Source of the DNA: Clostridium aciditolerans
GTDB lineage: Bacteria > Bacillota > Clostridia > Clostridiales > Clostridiaceae
Direction: 5' to 3'
DNA: 64,000 nt
Assembly: GCF_016316925.1 (NCBI RefSeq)
Contig: NZ_JAEEGB010000038.1
Span: forward strand, 62,001 to 126,000
In this document: positions 1 to 7,933 of the stretch, piece by piece
Layout: every line of letters begins with the position of its first letter
How positions within the stretch are numbered: position 1 is the stretch's first letter
Position numbers and translations under genes: made by a program
Notes under the pieces: generated by a model
The model's input: only the letters and a program-made list of their open reading frames with translations
Databases searched by the model: none
Told to the model about the DNA's origin: nothing

Positions 1-32
1 AAACTAATGTTACTTTAAGGAGAATTAGACAG

Positions 33-380
33 ATGAACATTCAAATATTTGGTGTAAAAAAATGTTTTGACACTCAGAAAGCTGAACGATATTTCAAAGA
101 GAGAAAAACTAAGTATCAGCTTGTAGATTTAAATCAAAAAGGATTGAGCAAAGGTGAATTAGAAAGTGTAAAGGCAGCAATAGGGTTAAATAATCTAATT
201 AATACCAAAGCAAAAGAATATAAAAGGTTAAATATTGAACATATAAGAACTAGCAGTGTAAAGGAAGAGCTGCTTTTAAATAATCCTAAACTGTATAAAA
301 CTCCAATAGTTCGCAATGGAAAACAAGCCACTGTTGGATATTGTCCAGATGTATGGAAAGAATGGGAAAGTCAAGAGTAA
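33..380 (+). CDS. ArsC/Spx-family thioredoxin-fold protein
   Basis: A 115-residue protein of the ArsC/Spx/YffB superfamily, about the usual family length. The N-terminus reads as beta strand, then KKCFDT with a single cysteine at residue 11 (no CxxC), then helix. The TPIVR segment near residue 90 matches the cis-proline strand before the last beta strand of the fold. An AAGGAG site sits just before the ATG. Members either reduce arsenate or oxidised thiols or, like Spx, contact RNA polymerase; the sequence alone does not decide which. No ars genes are adjacent inside the window, so a literal arsenate reductase role is unproven. The upstream neighbour is cut off by the window edge. Confidence 0.8.
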   Translation: MNIQIFGVKKCFDTQKAERYFKERKTKYQLVDLNQKGLSKGELESVKAAIGLNNLINTKAKEYKRLNIEHIRTSSVKEELLLNNPKLYKTPIVRNGKQATVGYCPDVWKEWESQE

Positions 381-403
381 AATATATAGGGTTTATAAAT
401 CCA

Positions 404-690
404 AGGTTAACTTATACACTAAAATTTATTAGTAATATTTTTAGTTGAGAGTTGACAATTGGCAGTTGACAGTGAAGGTAAGTTTTCTTCCTTACGTCAG
501 AAAACTAATTTATTCTTAAGACTTGTTTCGCTAAAGAGAGACATCTACTTATAGTATAAATTATAGATTTTCTGAAGTATAACGTAAGAAAATCATCCAT
601 AACTGTCCATTGTCCACTGTCAATTTTCAACTATTTATGCTTATCTTTTTATAAAAATTACTAAATCAGTTTATGGTATAAATTAACTTT
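404..690. repeat. Inverted-repeat element, copy 1 (MITE-like)
   Basis: This gene-free stretch is an imperfect inverted repeat. The outer ends are GGTTAACTTATACACT (from 405) and, reversed, AAAGTTAATTTATACC (to 690). An inner pair has TTGACAATTGGCAGTTGACAG near 450 and its near-complement around 603-632. The same arrangement, in opposite orientation and with matching interior (TTTTCTTCCTTACGTC, ACTTGTTT), occurs at 16691-16970. No open reading frame is carried, so it would need a transposase from elsewhere. Confidence 0.75.
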
Positions 691-710
691 AGAGTTATTT
701 TTCGTATAAA

Positions 711-1118
711 CTAAGCCAAGCTTCTCTGATATTTAACATAATCCATATCAGTAGCTAGTATATGTCCAGATATCCATTCCATGAAAAACTCCAACACTTC
801 CATTAAATAACCATCTTGATTGTGGTCTATTCTTTCTATGTCAGCCTTTTTTATTTTTTTAATAAAATCATCATGCTGCACTTTGTGGCTAAGAAATTTT
901 TTGTAACCTATATTCAGCAGATATTCTTCTTCCGTAGAAAAGTGATATTCGCAATAATCCAGCAATTTATTTAAAATTGCAACCACTTTATCATACTTGT
1001 CCAGTATTAAGTCGTTCCTTAAAAGATCATAGGATTCATTTCCTATTTTAAATAGTTCCTTATGTTGCTCATCTATAATTGTTATCCCGGTTTCATATTC
1101 TTTTTTCCATTTAAACAT
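711..1118 (-). CDS. Bacteriohemerythrin
   Basis: A 135-residue four-helix-bundle di-iron oxygen-binding protein. All seven metal ligands of the hemerythrin family are present: H19 (DEQH), H59 and E63 (YHFSTEE), H78 and H82 (HKVQH), H119 and D124 (GHILATD). The protein is a free-standing cytosolic domain, as in bacteria that use it for oxygen storage, delivery or sensing. I start it at the ATG at 1118, which has a GGAGG site; a longer reading frame to 1154 lacks one. It is a single gene, transcribed away from the next gene. In an anaerobe an oxygen-scavenging role is the usual inference. Confidence 0.93.
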   Translation of the reverse strand: MFKWKKEYETGITIIDEQHKELFKIGNESYDLLRNDLILDKYDKVVAILNKLLDYCEYHFSTEEEYLLNIGYKKFLSHKVQHDDFIKKIKKADIERIDHNQDGYLMEVLEFFMEWISGHILATDMDYVKYQRSLA

Positions 1119-1441
1119 TTTTAATACCTCCGCACAAATTATGTTAAATACCATATGTAGATATTCTATAGTTTAACTTTTGACCCTATTAATCTCTATG
1201 TATAAGTATAGCAGTATGGGAAAATAATTCAATATCAATTGTTATATAATTATTAATTTTATATAATTAAAATTTACTTGATATTTTTAAGATAGTATAA
1301 ATAAAAATAATAGCTGCTTCATTATAAAGATTTATAAAAATCTTATTGAAAAAAGTTTATTCAGTTATATTTAATAGTACAATTGACAACAATAAATGAT
1401 AATGTTATTATGTCTATGAAATTAATAGACCGGAGGGATAA

Positions 1442-2410
1442 ATGGAAGAGTTAATTCGTAATGCAAGTATAGAAGATTTTAAAAGAGGGTATGTTTGGAA
1501 TTGCAAGAACGCACAATTTATTTGTCTGATATGTGGTCAAAATATTGATGACAACGATACTGATGCAAGTGCTCACATTATAAAACATGGTAGTCCAATT
1601 GAAAGACTTCTTTTATTAGACAAGAAGTATACTGGATTGACTGAAATTCAAAAAGAATTTTTGACAATGATGTCGAACAAATACACTGACAAGGAGATTG
1701 CTAGTAAGCTTACTTGTGCAGAATCAACAGTAAGAAATATGAGATTTGCATTAAGAGAACGGGCAAGACAGGCAAGAGCTTTTTTAGCAATCATGGAGTT
1801 AGCAGAGGAAGAAAAACCAACAACAGTACAGCCTACTAAGCTTCGAGTTTTTCCTGCTAGAGAAGGAAAAAGAAAAGCTTTATTACCAAGGTTTGCAGCT
1901 CTGTTTGAGCCAAACAGAGAATATACAGAAATAGAAGTGAAAAAAATTATTAAGACTATTTATGAGGATGATGCAACAATACGACGCTATCTAGTAGACT
2001 ATGGGTATCTAAAGAGAAATACTAATGGGAGTAAGTATTACAAGAATTGTGAGGGCAATATTATGGATAATTTAGAGAGAAAAGAGTTAATTAACAAGTA
2101 TAAACAACAGGAAATAGAAATGGGAATAATTAAAATACATAATAAGGTAACAGGATATTCTTTTGTAGGTATATGTAAGAATTTATATAAGCCATTTGAG
2201 GGAATAAAGTTTAGATTAGGCACGGGAAGCTGTAAGCCAAAAAAAATGCAAGAGGATTGGAACACTTATGGGGAAGATTCCTTTACTTTTGAAGTTGTGG
2301 AAAAGCTTAAGCCCAAGGAAGGCACTACAGAGAAAGAAAAAGTTGATGAATTAAACGAACTAATGAAAATGTGGATTGATAGTCAAGAAGAAAATTTAAA
2401 ATTGTATTAG
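1442..2410 (+). CDS. HTH / DUF2087 / GIY-YIG fusion protein
   Basis: A 322-residue protein with three recognisable parts. Residues 1-60 hold a CLICG pair and a histidine (AHIIKH), possibly a metal site. Residues 62-110 look like a LuxR/sigma-type helix-turn-helix (LTEIQKEFLTMMSNKYTDKEIA). Residues 130-200 match the DUF2087 regulator domain (RRYLVDYGYLKR). Residues 220-290 resemble a GIY-YIG domain: GIIKIHNKVTGYSFVG stands where GIY...YIG is expected, followed by a downstream NTYGEDSFTFEV helix-strand. The tyrosines of the nuclease motif are not conserved, so nuclease activity is doubtful. The ATG follows CCGGAGGG. It is probably a cytosolic DNA-binding regulator; its target is unknown. Confidence 0.7.
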   Translation: MEELIRNASIEDFKRGYVWNCKNAQFICLICGQNIDDNDTDASAHIIKHGSPIERLLLLDKKYTGLTEIQKEFLTMMSNKYTDKEIASKLTCAESTVRNMRFALRERARQARAFLAIMELAEEEKPTTVQPTKLRVFPAREGKRKALLPRFAALFEPNREYTEIEVKKIIKTIYEDDATIRRYLVDYGYLKRNTNGSKYYKNCEGNIMDNLERKELINKYKQQEIEMGIIKIHNKVTGYSFVGICKNLYKPFEGIKFRLGTGSCKPKKMQEDWNTYGEDSFTFEVVEKLKPKEGTTEKEKVDELNELMKMWIDSQEENLKLY

Positions 2411-2455
2411 GAACTATAACAGAGGACTAAACATGTAAAATAAGATAATGAAATT

Positions 2456-2492
2456 AGAGTCTTATCTGCTAATATATTAGCGATAAGGCTCT
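2456..2492 (+). terminator. Hairpin downstream of the DUF2087 gene
   Basis: AGAGTCTTATCTGCTAATA pairs with its complement ending AAGGCTCT, giving a long stem with one or two mismatches. There is no run of T directly after it, so it may be a weak terminator or an mRNA-end structure. Confidence 0.45.
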
Positions 2493-2663
2493 GATTTATA
2501 TTTCTTCATTCCATAAGTAACAACTAAATACTCAGATCTTCAGCCTAAAGCTGTTTCTAGAACAAATAATATACCTATATAATTACAAAGTGATATTTCG
2601 AAAGACAGAAGTAAAGGAATATAGTAAAATACAATATATATATAAGAACATAGGAGGAAAAAT

Positions 2664-3134
2664 ATGAGTAATGCATTTTACTATGAGATGAAAATTGGCA
2701 AAATAGGAATTGTTGAGAATGGAACAGCGATTACTCATCTTTACTTTGGAGAAATTATTTCTGAAGATATAAATATGATCGAAACACCTTTGTTGAAAAA
2801 AGCCAAGCAGGAGCTTGAGGAATACCTCGATGGGAAAAGGAAAACATTTGATTTACCACTTGCGCCAGAAGGTACAGAATTTATGCAAAAGGTGTGGAAA
2901 GCATTAAAAGAAATCCCTTATGGTGAAACTTGCAGCTATAAGGATATAGCCAAAAGTATTGGTAATATAAAAGCTTCTCGTGCGGTAGGTATGGCGAATA
3001 ATAGAAATCCAATCCTAATATTTATTCCCTGCCATCGTGTAATTGGTGCTAATGGTAATTTGGTTGGTTATGCTGGTGGTTTGGATATAAAAGAAAAGCT
3101 TTTAGAAATGGAGAAACAAAATGCAAACAGTTAA
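2664..3134 (+). CDS. ogt: Methylated-DNA--[protein]-cysteine S-methyltransferase
   Basis: A 156-residue protein that removes O6-alkyl groups from guanine by transfer to its own cysteine. The active-site signature IPCHRVIG places the acceptor at C123, and the preceding SYKDIA and SRAVGMANNRNP segments are the DNA-binding helix and arginine-finger region. It starts at an ATG after AGGAGG. It overlaps the next gene, a 3-methyladenine glycosylase, by 14 bases, and an Ada-type regulator follows, so the three form an alkylation-damage repair unit. Expression is probably raised by the Ada protein, as in the adaptive response of Bacillus. Confidence 0.95.
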   Translation: MSNAFYYEMKIGKIGIVENGTAITHLYFGEIISEDINMIETPLLKKAKQELEEYLDGKRKTFDLPLAPEGTEFMQKVWKALKEIPYGETCSYKDIAKSIGNIKASRAVGMANNRNPILIFIPCHRVIGANGNLVGYAGGLDIKEKLLEMEKQNANS

Positions 3135-3744
3135 AACTAAATTTTTTCAGTATGGTACAACAGAAATTATCTATTTAAAGCAAGTAGATGAAATATTGGG
3201 AGAAGCTATAGAGAGTCTCGGTAAAGTGGAACGTATAATTATACCTGATCTATTTTCGGCACTGGTTTATGCAATCATAGGACAGCAAATATCTGTAAAA
3301 GCTGTTCATACTATTTGGAGTAGGGTACAAGAGCGCTTTGGTGAAATTACAGCACAAAATATATCAAAGATTTCTACACATGAAATACAACAATGTGGAA
3401 TAACTGTTCGAAAAGCAGGATATATCAAAAGCATTGCGGATATGGTAGTACAAGGCGATTTGAATTTGAATGAACTTTATAATTTATCAGATGAAGAAGT
3501 TATCAAAAAGTTGTCCTCATTACATGGAATTGGTGTATGGACAGCGGAAATGCTTCTGCTTAATTCAATGGAACGGCCTGATGTTGTAAGCTGGGGTGAT
3601 ATCGCAATTAGGCGAGGTATGATGAAGTTATATGGTCTTTCTGAACTTACTAAAGAGCAATTTAATGAATACAGAAATCGATATTCCCCTTATGGCTCCG
3701 TGGCTTCTATTTATCTTTGGAAGCTATCTTTTGAAAAATCATAA
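3121..3744 (+). CDS. alkA: DNA-3-methyladenine glycosylase II (AlkA family)
   Basis: A 207-residue helix-hairpin-helix GPD glycosylase that excises alkylated purines. The hairpin LHGIGVWTAEM lies at residues 135-144 and the catalytic aspartate of the family is D160 in VSWGD. IIGQQIS at residues 52-58 is the conserved helix near the base pocket. It lacks the extra N-terminal domain of E. coli AlkA (282 residues), as is normal for the short Firmicutes type. Translation is coupled to ogt through a 14-base overlap. Confidence 0.92.
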   Translation: MQTVKTKFFQYGTTEIIYLKQVDEILGEAIESLGKVERIIIPDLFSALVYAIIGQQISVKAVHTIWSRVQERFGEITAQNISKISTHEIQQCGITVRKAGYIKSIADMVVQGDLNLNELYNLSDEEVIKKLSSLHGIGVWTAEMLLLNSMERPDVVSWGDIAIRRGMMKLYGLSELTKEQFNEYRNRYSPYGSVASIYLWKLSFEKS

Positions 3745-3812
3745 CACAAAATTATAAAAGATGGAAAATAGAATAAGAGAACAAATTTTTAAAACAGTAA
3801 AGGAGGGGCTGT

Positions 3813-4370
3813 ATGGCATTAGCAGAAGAAGAAAAATGGAATGCAGTAGTACAGTGTAACACCAATTATGATGGCGTTTTTTTCTATGGTGTAAAAACCA
3901 CAGGAATTGTTTGTAAACCATCCTGTAAATCTAAAGAACCGAAAAGAAGCAATGTTATGTTCTTCGATAATATAGAAGATGCCTATGCCTATGGCCTACG
4001 TCCTTGTAAAAGATGCAGACCAGATTTAATAAGTTTTAATCCTACGAAAGATTTGATTAAAAAATCAAAGAATATTTTTGATAAATATTATGCTAATCGT
4101 GAGGAGTTAGAGTTGGAGGTAAAGAAATTAGGAATTAGTCAAAATTACTTGATACAATTATTTCGTAAAAAATATGGACTGACTCCAGTAAAATATTTAA
4201 ATCGGCTTAGAATAGAGAAATCCTTAGATTTATTGTCTAATACAAGCATCAATATTATTGATATTGCATTAAATTCTGGTTTTGAAAGCCTTTCGACTTT
4301 TTATGATTTTTTCAAAAAGCAAATTGGAATGACGCCAAAAGAATTTAGAAAAAATATTCACCTGGAATAA
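3813..4370 (+). CDS. adaA: AdaA-type methylphosphotriester transferase and AraC-family activator
   Basis: A 185-residue regulator. The N-terminal Ada zinc domain has its four cysteines at C34, C38, C65 and C68 (VCKPSC and PCKRC); C34 is the expected acceptor of methyl groups from DNA phosphotriesters. Residues 95-185 form an AraC-type double helix-turn-helix ending in GMTPKEFRK. The protein thus senses methylated DNA and switches on repair genes. It lies 68 bases after alkA in the same direction and most likely controls this cluster. The ATG is preceded by AGGAGGGG. There is no O6-methyltransferase domain, which is instead supplied by the separate ogt gene. Confidence 0.93.
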   Translation: MALAEEEKWNAVVQCNTNYDGVFFYGVKTTGIVCKPSCKSKEPKRSNVMFFDNIEDAYAYGLRPCKRCRPDLISFNPTKDLIKKSKNIFDKYYANREELELEVKKLGISQNYLIQLFRKKYGLTPVKYLNRLRIEKSLDLLSNTSINIIDIALNSGFESLSTFYDFFKKQIGMTPKEFRKNIHLE

Positions 4371-4407
4371 TCTATAAATGTAAATTATAATGAAATAAAG
4401 ATGTATA
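4362..4407 (+). repeat. Short dispersed repeat, copy 1
   Basis: CTGGAATAATCTATAAAT followed by a TTATAAT box and AAGATGTATAA is nearly repeated at 9573-9618 (about 39 of 46 positions identical by eye). It overlaps the last codons of adaA and ends about 70 bases before the glutaredoxin start. Both copies precede a gene, so a shared promoter or leader is possible. Confidence 0.5.
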
Positions 4408-4476
4408 ACTAAATGTAATAGTTAAATATCTATAAGGTATACAAATTTCTTAATTAACAATAATGGAGGAATAAAA

Positions 4477-4746
4477 ATGAAGAAAATAGTTGTTTTTGGA
4501 AGTAAGTATTGACCAGATTGTCAGCCTGTGAAAGAGTTTCTTTCTGAGAATAATATTAAGTTTGCATTTGTTGATATTACTGAAAGTATGTTTAATTTGA
4601 AAATGTACCTTAAGTACAGAGATAACAGACCAGAATTCGAAGAAGTTAAGAAGAGTGGAAAAGTTGGGATACCATTTATATCGATTAATAACGGAGAAAA
4701 GTTGATTTTTGATGAACAACCTGACTTAAATGAACTTAGAGATTAA
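4477..4746 (+). CDS. Glutaredoxin-like selenoprotein (in-frame TGA read as selenocysteine)
   Basis: An 89-codon gene with a strong GGAGG site 8 bases before its ATG. It reads MKKIVVFGSKY, then TGA at 4510-4512, then PDCQPVKEFLSENN and a complete glutaredoxin-type C-terminus with the cis-proline motif VGIPF. The TGA sits exactly where the first cysteine of a CxxC redox motif belongs, giving UxxC (U-P-D-C). Protein-like sequence continues without a break on both sides, so this is much better explained by selenocysteine than by a pseudogene. Selenocysteine glutaredoxins are known in clostridia. An ordinary gene caller would begin after the TGA at the GTG at 4528 and miss the active site. The sel genes are not in this window. 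Confidence 0.88.
4513..4550 (+). promoter_or_regulatory. Candidate bacterial SECIS element
   Basis: Bacterial selenocysteine insertion needs a stem-loop directly after the UGA. Here CAGA at 4514 can pair with TCTG near 4543, and an inner TCA/TGA stem closes a GCCTG loop about 13-17 bases after the UGA, a usual distance. The stem is AU-rich and imperfect, so the call rests mainly on the gene above it. Confidence 0.4.
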
Positions 4747-4755
4747 AATAAGGGA

Positions 4756-4789
4756 AGCATATGTAAAGAGAAGCTACATATGCTTTTTT
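4756..4789 (+). terminator. Rho-independent terminator of the glutaredoxin gene
   Basis: AGCATATGTA pairs perfectly with TACATATGCT and is followed by six T. It lies 9 bases after the stop codon. Confidence 0.9.
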
Positions 4790-5033
4790 CTATGCATTTT
4801 TATTTCCTTCTGCTTTTCAGAGCACTCACTGTCAATTGGAACCTTTCGATTGGTGATATTTGAAATAAATGACATATTGGAATATAAATATTTCATATTT
4901 CTGAAAAATCTATTTTTATATATTGAAAAAAATTTATTTTTTAGTTACAATTTAATAAGAATAAAATACCTTTATAGGCTAATTTATCAAAAAAATTTTG
5001 GATTTTGTTCTTTTATAAAAAGGGGGGAAATTG

Positions 5034-6683
5034 GTGAAAATTAAATTTGTTAAGATTGGGACTATTCTTATTTCTGTTATTATAACTATGACGGCTTTAG
5101 CAGGTTGTGCGGGGAAAGATAATGCTAATTCAAAAAAAGATCAAATCATACGATATAATCTTGGTGCAGAACCAAAAACTTTAGATCCAGGATTAACCAA
5201 TACTACTGAGGGGATAACAGTGGCTGCAAACTCTTTTGAAGGATTACTAAGATTAGATGAAAAGGAAAATATCGTACCTGGAGTTGCAGAAAAGTGGGAA
5301 GTTTCATCAGATGGATTAAAATATACTTTTAATTTAAGGAAGGATGCCAAATGGTCTGATGGAAAATCTGTTAAAGCAGAAGATTTTAAATATGCTTGGC
5401 AAAGGGCCTTAGACCCTAATATTGCCTCTGAATATGCATATCAACTTTTCTATATAAAAAATGGCGAGGCTTTCAATAAAGGCAAAGTCAAGGCAGAAGA
5501 TTTAGGAATAAAGGTTATAGATGATAGTAAATTAGAGGTTACGCTCGAATATCCAACTAGCTATTTTCTATCACTTACAGCTTTTCCAACCTATTCACCG
5601 GTAAGAAAAGATATCGTTGAAAAAGATCCAAAAGCATGGTCAAATAAAGCAGATACTTTTGTATGCAATGGACCTTTTAAAATGCAGGAATGGAAGTTAA
5701 AGGACTCGATTAACTTTGTTAAGAATGATAACTACTGGAATGCAAAGTCTATAAAATTAGATTCCTTACAGTTTAAATTACTTGAACAAGCTTCAAGTGC
5801 TCTTTCAGCCTTTAGAGCCGGACAAATAGATTTTATGGAGGCACCACCGCTTCAAGAAACTCCAAAGCTTTTGAAGGAGGGGGTTGCTAAGGCTTATCCA
5901 TACCTTGGAACTTGTTATATTTCACTAAATGTATCTCCTAAAGCAAAAGAAGTAAGTGCTGATGCTGCTAAGGCTTTAAGTAATCCAAAAGTAAGAAAGG
6001 CTCTAGCGCTAGCTATCGATAGAACGCAAATAGTACAGAATGTAACAAAGGGTGGACAAAAGCCCGCAACTGCTTTTGTAAGCACTGGAATTAGTGAAGA
6101 TAAATCCGGTAAAGACTTTAGAAACAAAGACTACTACAAGCCTGAAGCAGATGTGGTGGAAGCAAAAAAACTCTTAGCTGAAGCTGGTTATCCTGATGGA
6201 AAAGGCTTCCCGAAATTAAGCTACTTATATAACACTGCAGAAGATAATAAGAATATAGCTGAAACTCTTCAAGATATGTGGAGAAAAAATCTAGGAATAA
6301 CTGTTGATTTAATAAACCAAGAAAAGAAAGTATTTATGAATACAAGAAAAAATAAGGAGTATTTAACTGCAAGAGGCAGTTGGATTGCTGATTATAGCGA
6401 TCCTATGACTTTCCTTGATATATGGGTAACAAATGGAGGAAACAATAATACTGGTTATAGCAATCCTGAATATGATAAAAAAGTAGGTGCTGCTAAATTA
6501 GAAAAAGATACTGCAAAGAGAATGCAGCTGCTTCATGAAGCAGAGGATATACTTATGAATGATATGCCTGTAATACCAATTTATTTTTATGTAAGTGTTG
6601 GATGCTCTAAGGATTATGTAAAGGGTGTTCACAAATCACCGTTAGGAATGACTTTATTTGATACTGCTTATATTCAAAAATAA
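5034..6683 (+). CDS. oppA: Oligopeptide ABC transporter substrate-binding lipoprotein
   Basis: A 549-residue SBP family 5 protein that captures peptides outside the cell for an Opp-type importer. A signal peptide ends in the lipobox LAGC, so the mature protein is lipid-anchored at about residue 24. The family signature AEPKTLDPGL follows, then WSDGKSVKAEDFKYAW, typical of OppA. I use the GTG at 5034, six bases from the AGGGGGG site, rather than the TTG three bases earlier. No permease or ATPase genes are adjacent, so it is an orphan binding protein. It faces a cell-wall dipeptide operon, which suggests muropeptide uptake. Confidence 0.92.
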   Translation: MKIKFVKIGTILISVIITMTALAGCAGKDNANSKKDQIIRYNLGAEPKTLDPGLTNTTEGITVAANSFEGLLRLDEKENIVPGVAEKWEVSSDGLKYTFNLRKDAKWSDGKSVKAEDFKYAWQRALDPNIASEYAYQLFYIKNGEAFNKGKVKAEDLGIKVIDDSKLEVTLEYPTSYFLSLTAFPTYSPVRKDIVEKDPKAWSNKADTFVCNGPFKMQEWKLKDSINFVKNDNYWNAKSIKLDSLQFKLLEQASSALSAFRAGQIDFMEAPPLQETPKLLKEGVAKAYPYLGTCYISLNVSPKAKEVSADAAKALSNPKVRKALALAIDRTQIVQNVTKGGQKPATAFVSTGISEDKSGKDFRNKDYYKPEADVVEAKKLLAEAGYPDGKGFPKLSYLYNTAEDNKNIAETLQDMWRKNLGITVDLINQEKKVFMNTRKNKEYLTARGSWIADYSDPMTFLDIWVTNGGNNNTGYSNPEYDKKVGAAKLEKDTAKRMQLLHEAEDILMNDMPVIPIYFYVSVGCSKDYVKGVHKSPLGMTLFDTAYIQK

Positions 6684-6744
6684 AGACAATATTAAGATGT
6701 GAAATAAGTTTACCTTAAAGTTTTAAAGCAGCGAAATCAATTAA

Positions 6745-6785
6745 AAATACACGCTGACGTATAAGTTTCAGCGTGTATTTTATGT
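6745..6785. terminator. Terminator between convergent oppA and the epimerase operon
   Basis: AAATACACGCTGA and TCAGCGTGTATTT form a perfect 13-base-pair stem. A-rich and T-rich flanks on both sides allow use from either direction. Confidence 0.85.
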
Positions 6786-6826
6786 TGACTGATTAAGCTA
6801 TTGATTATTTTTCTCCTAAACAACTT

Positions 6827-7909
6827 CTATTTGAGTCCCTTTATACCTTTTATACCAAGTCCTGGTTCATCAATTAGTCTTATCTTGTAATCCTCGAAAA
6901 TTGCTCCACCATCTACAGGGTCTTCACTGCATAATACAGGTCCATCTAAATCTATTTTAGTTATAATGCTCTTAGCTGCTGCTAAATGAACTGCTGCGGT
7001 AACACTAACTTTTGCTTCAAGCATACAGCCTATCATACACTCCATCCCATATACTTCTGCCATAGAGCATATCTTTAGAGCATTATGCAGTCCGCCAGTT
7101 TTCATAAGCTTGATATTAATGAGATCCGCAGCTCTCAGCTGCATTATCTTTACAGCATCTGCTGGTGAAAACACACTTTCATCTGCCATAACGGGAATAG
7201 ATACGTTGTCTGTTACAAATTTTAATCCATCAATATCGTGAGATTCTACGGGCTGTTCTACAAGTTCTATATTGAGTCCTGCATCTTCCATTTTTCTTAG
7301 AGTATAAACTGCTTCTTTTGGTTTCCAGCCTTGATTAGCATCTATTCTAAGATTTACGTCATAGCCTACAGCTTTTCTTATGGCTTTCATTCTTTTGATG
7401 TCCATATCAGAATCTACACCAACTTTTATTTTCAAGGTTTTATAACCATGCTTTATGGCGTCTATACTATCTAAAGCCATTTGTTCAGGATCGTTAACAC
7501 TTATGGTTATGTCTGTTATAATTTCTTTTCTATAACCACCTAAAAGTTTATATAAAGGAGCTTTGTATAATTGTCCATATAAATCATATAGTGCTATGTC
7601 CACTGCAGCTTTAGCACTAGTATTTTTTACTACACACTTATCAAGTTTAATCATTATCTCTTCAAAATTTTCAATATCCATACCAATAATTGATTTTTTT
7701 ATATGATCTTCAATAGCTGCTATTATAGCACCTTTAGTATCGCCAGTTATAATTCCTGTTGGAGGTGCCTCACCATAGCCTATATTACCGGTATCAGTAA
7801 TTATTTTAACTATTACATCCTCTACACTATGTACAGTTCTAAGTGCAGTTTTAAAAGGTCTAACTAATGGAACAGATATGTGCCCAATCTGTATATCTTT
7901 TATTTTCAT
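6827..7909 (-). CDS. Dipeptide epimerase (L-Ala-D/L-Glu type, enolase superfamily)
   Basis: A 360-residue enolase-superfamily enzyme of the muconate-lactonizing group. Visible signature pieces are the KIKVG lysine strand near residue 160, RIDANQGW with the first metal aspartate near 190, ELVEQPV with the metal glutamate, MADESVF with the third metal ligand, and the catalytic lysine of NIKLMKTGG. Such enzymes convert L-Ala-D-Glu from peptidoglycan to L-Ala-L-Glu so that it can be hydrolysed. It is the last gene of a three-gene operon after VanX- and beta-lactamase-fold proteins; AAGGGGGA precedes the ATG. The exact dipeptide substrate cannot be read from the sequence. Confidence 0.9.
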   Translation of the reverse strand: MKIKDIQIGHISVPLVRPFKTALRTVHSVEDVIVKIITDTGNIGYGEAPPTGIITGDTKGAIIAAIEDHIKKSIIGMDIENFEEIMIKLDKCVVKNTSAKAAVDIALYDLYGQLYKAPLYKLLGGYRKEIITDITISVNDPEQMALDSIDAIKHGYKTLKIKVGVDSDMDIKRMKAIRKAVGYDVNLRIDANQGWKPKEAVYTLRKMEDAGLNIELVEQPVESHDIDGLKFVTDNVSIPVMADESVFSPADAVKIMQLRAADLINIKLMKTGGLHNALKICSMAEVYGMECMIGCMLEAKVSVTAAVHLAAAKSIITKIDLDGPVLCSEDPVDGGAIFEDYKIRLIDEPGLGIKGIKGLK

Positions 7910-7933
7910 ATTTTTTAATCCCCCTTATAACCA

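Noticed and set aside
404-690. CRISPR-like repeats
   Set aside because: The repeats are inverted and nested, not regularly spaced direct repeats; no cas genes and no array were found anywhere in the window.
4477-4746. Glutaredoxin as a pseudogene with a nonsense mutation
   Set aside because: The stop is specifically TGA, lies exactly at the redox cysteine position, and the rest of the gene, ribosome site and terminator are intact.
4730-5044. Rightward frame of 104 codons after the glutaredoxin
   Set aside because: It starts inside the glutaredoxin gene, runs through the strong terminator at 4756-4789 and has no ribosome site or protein-like composition.
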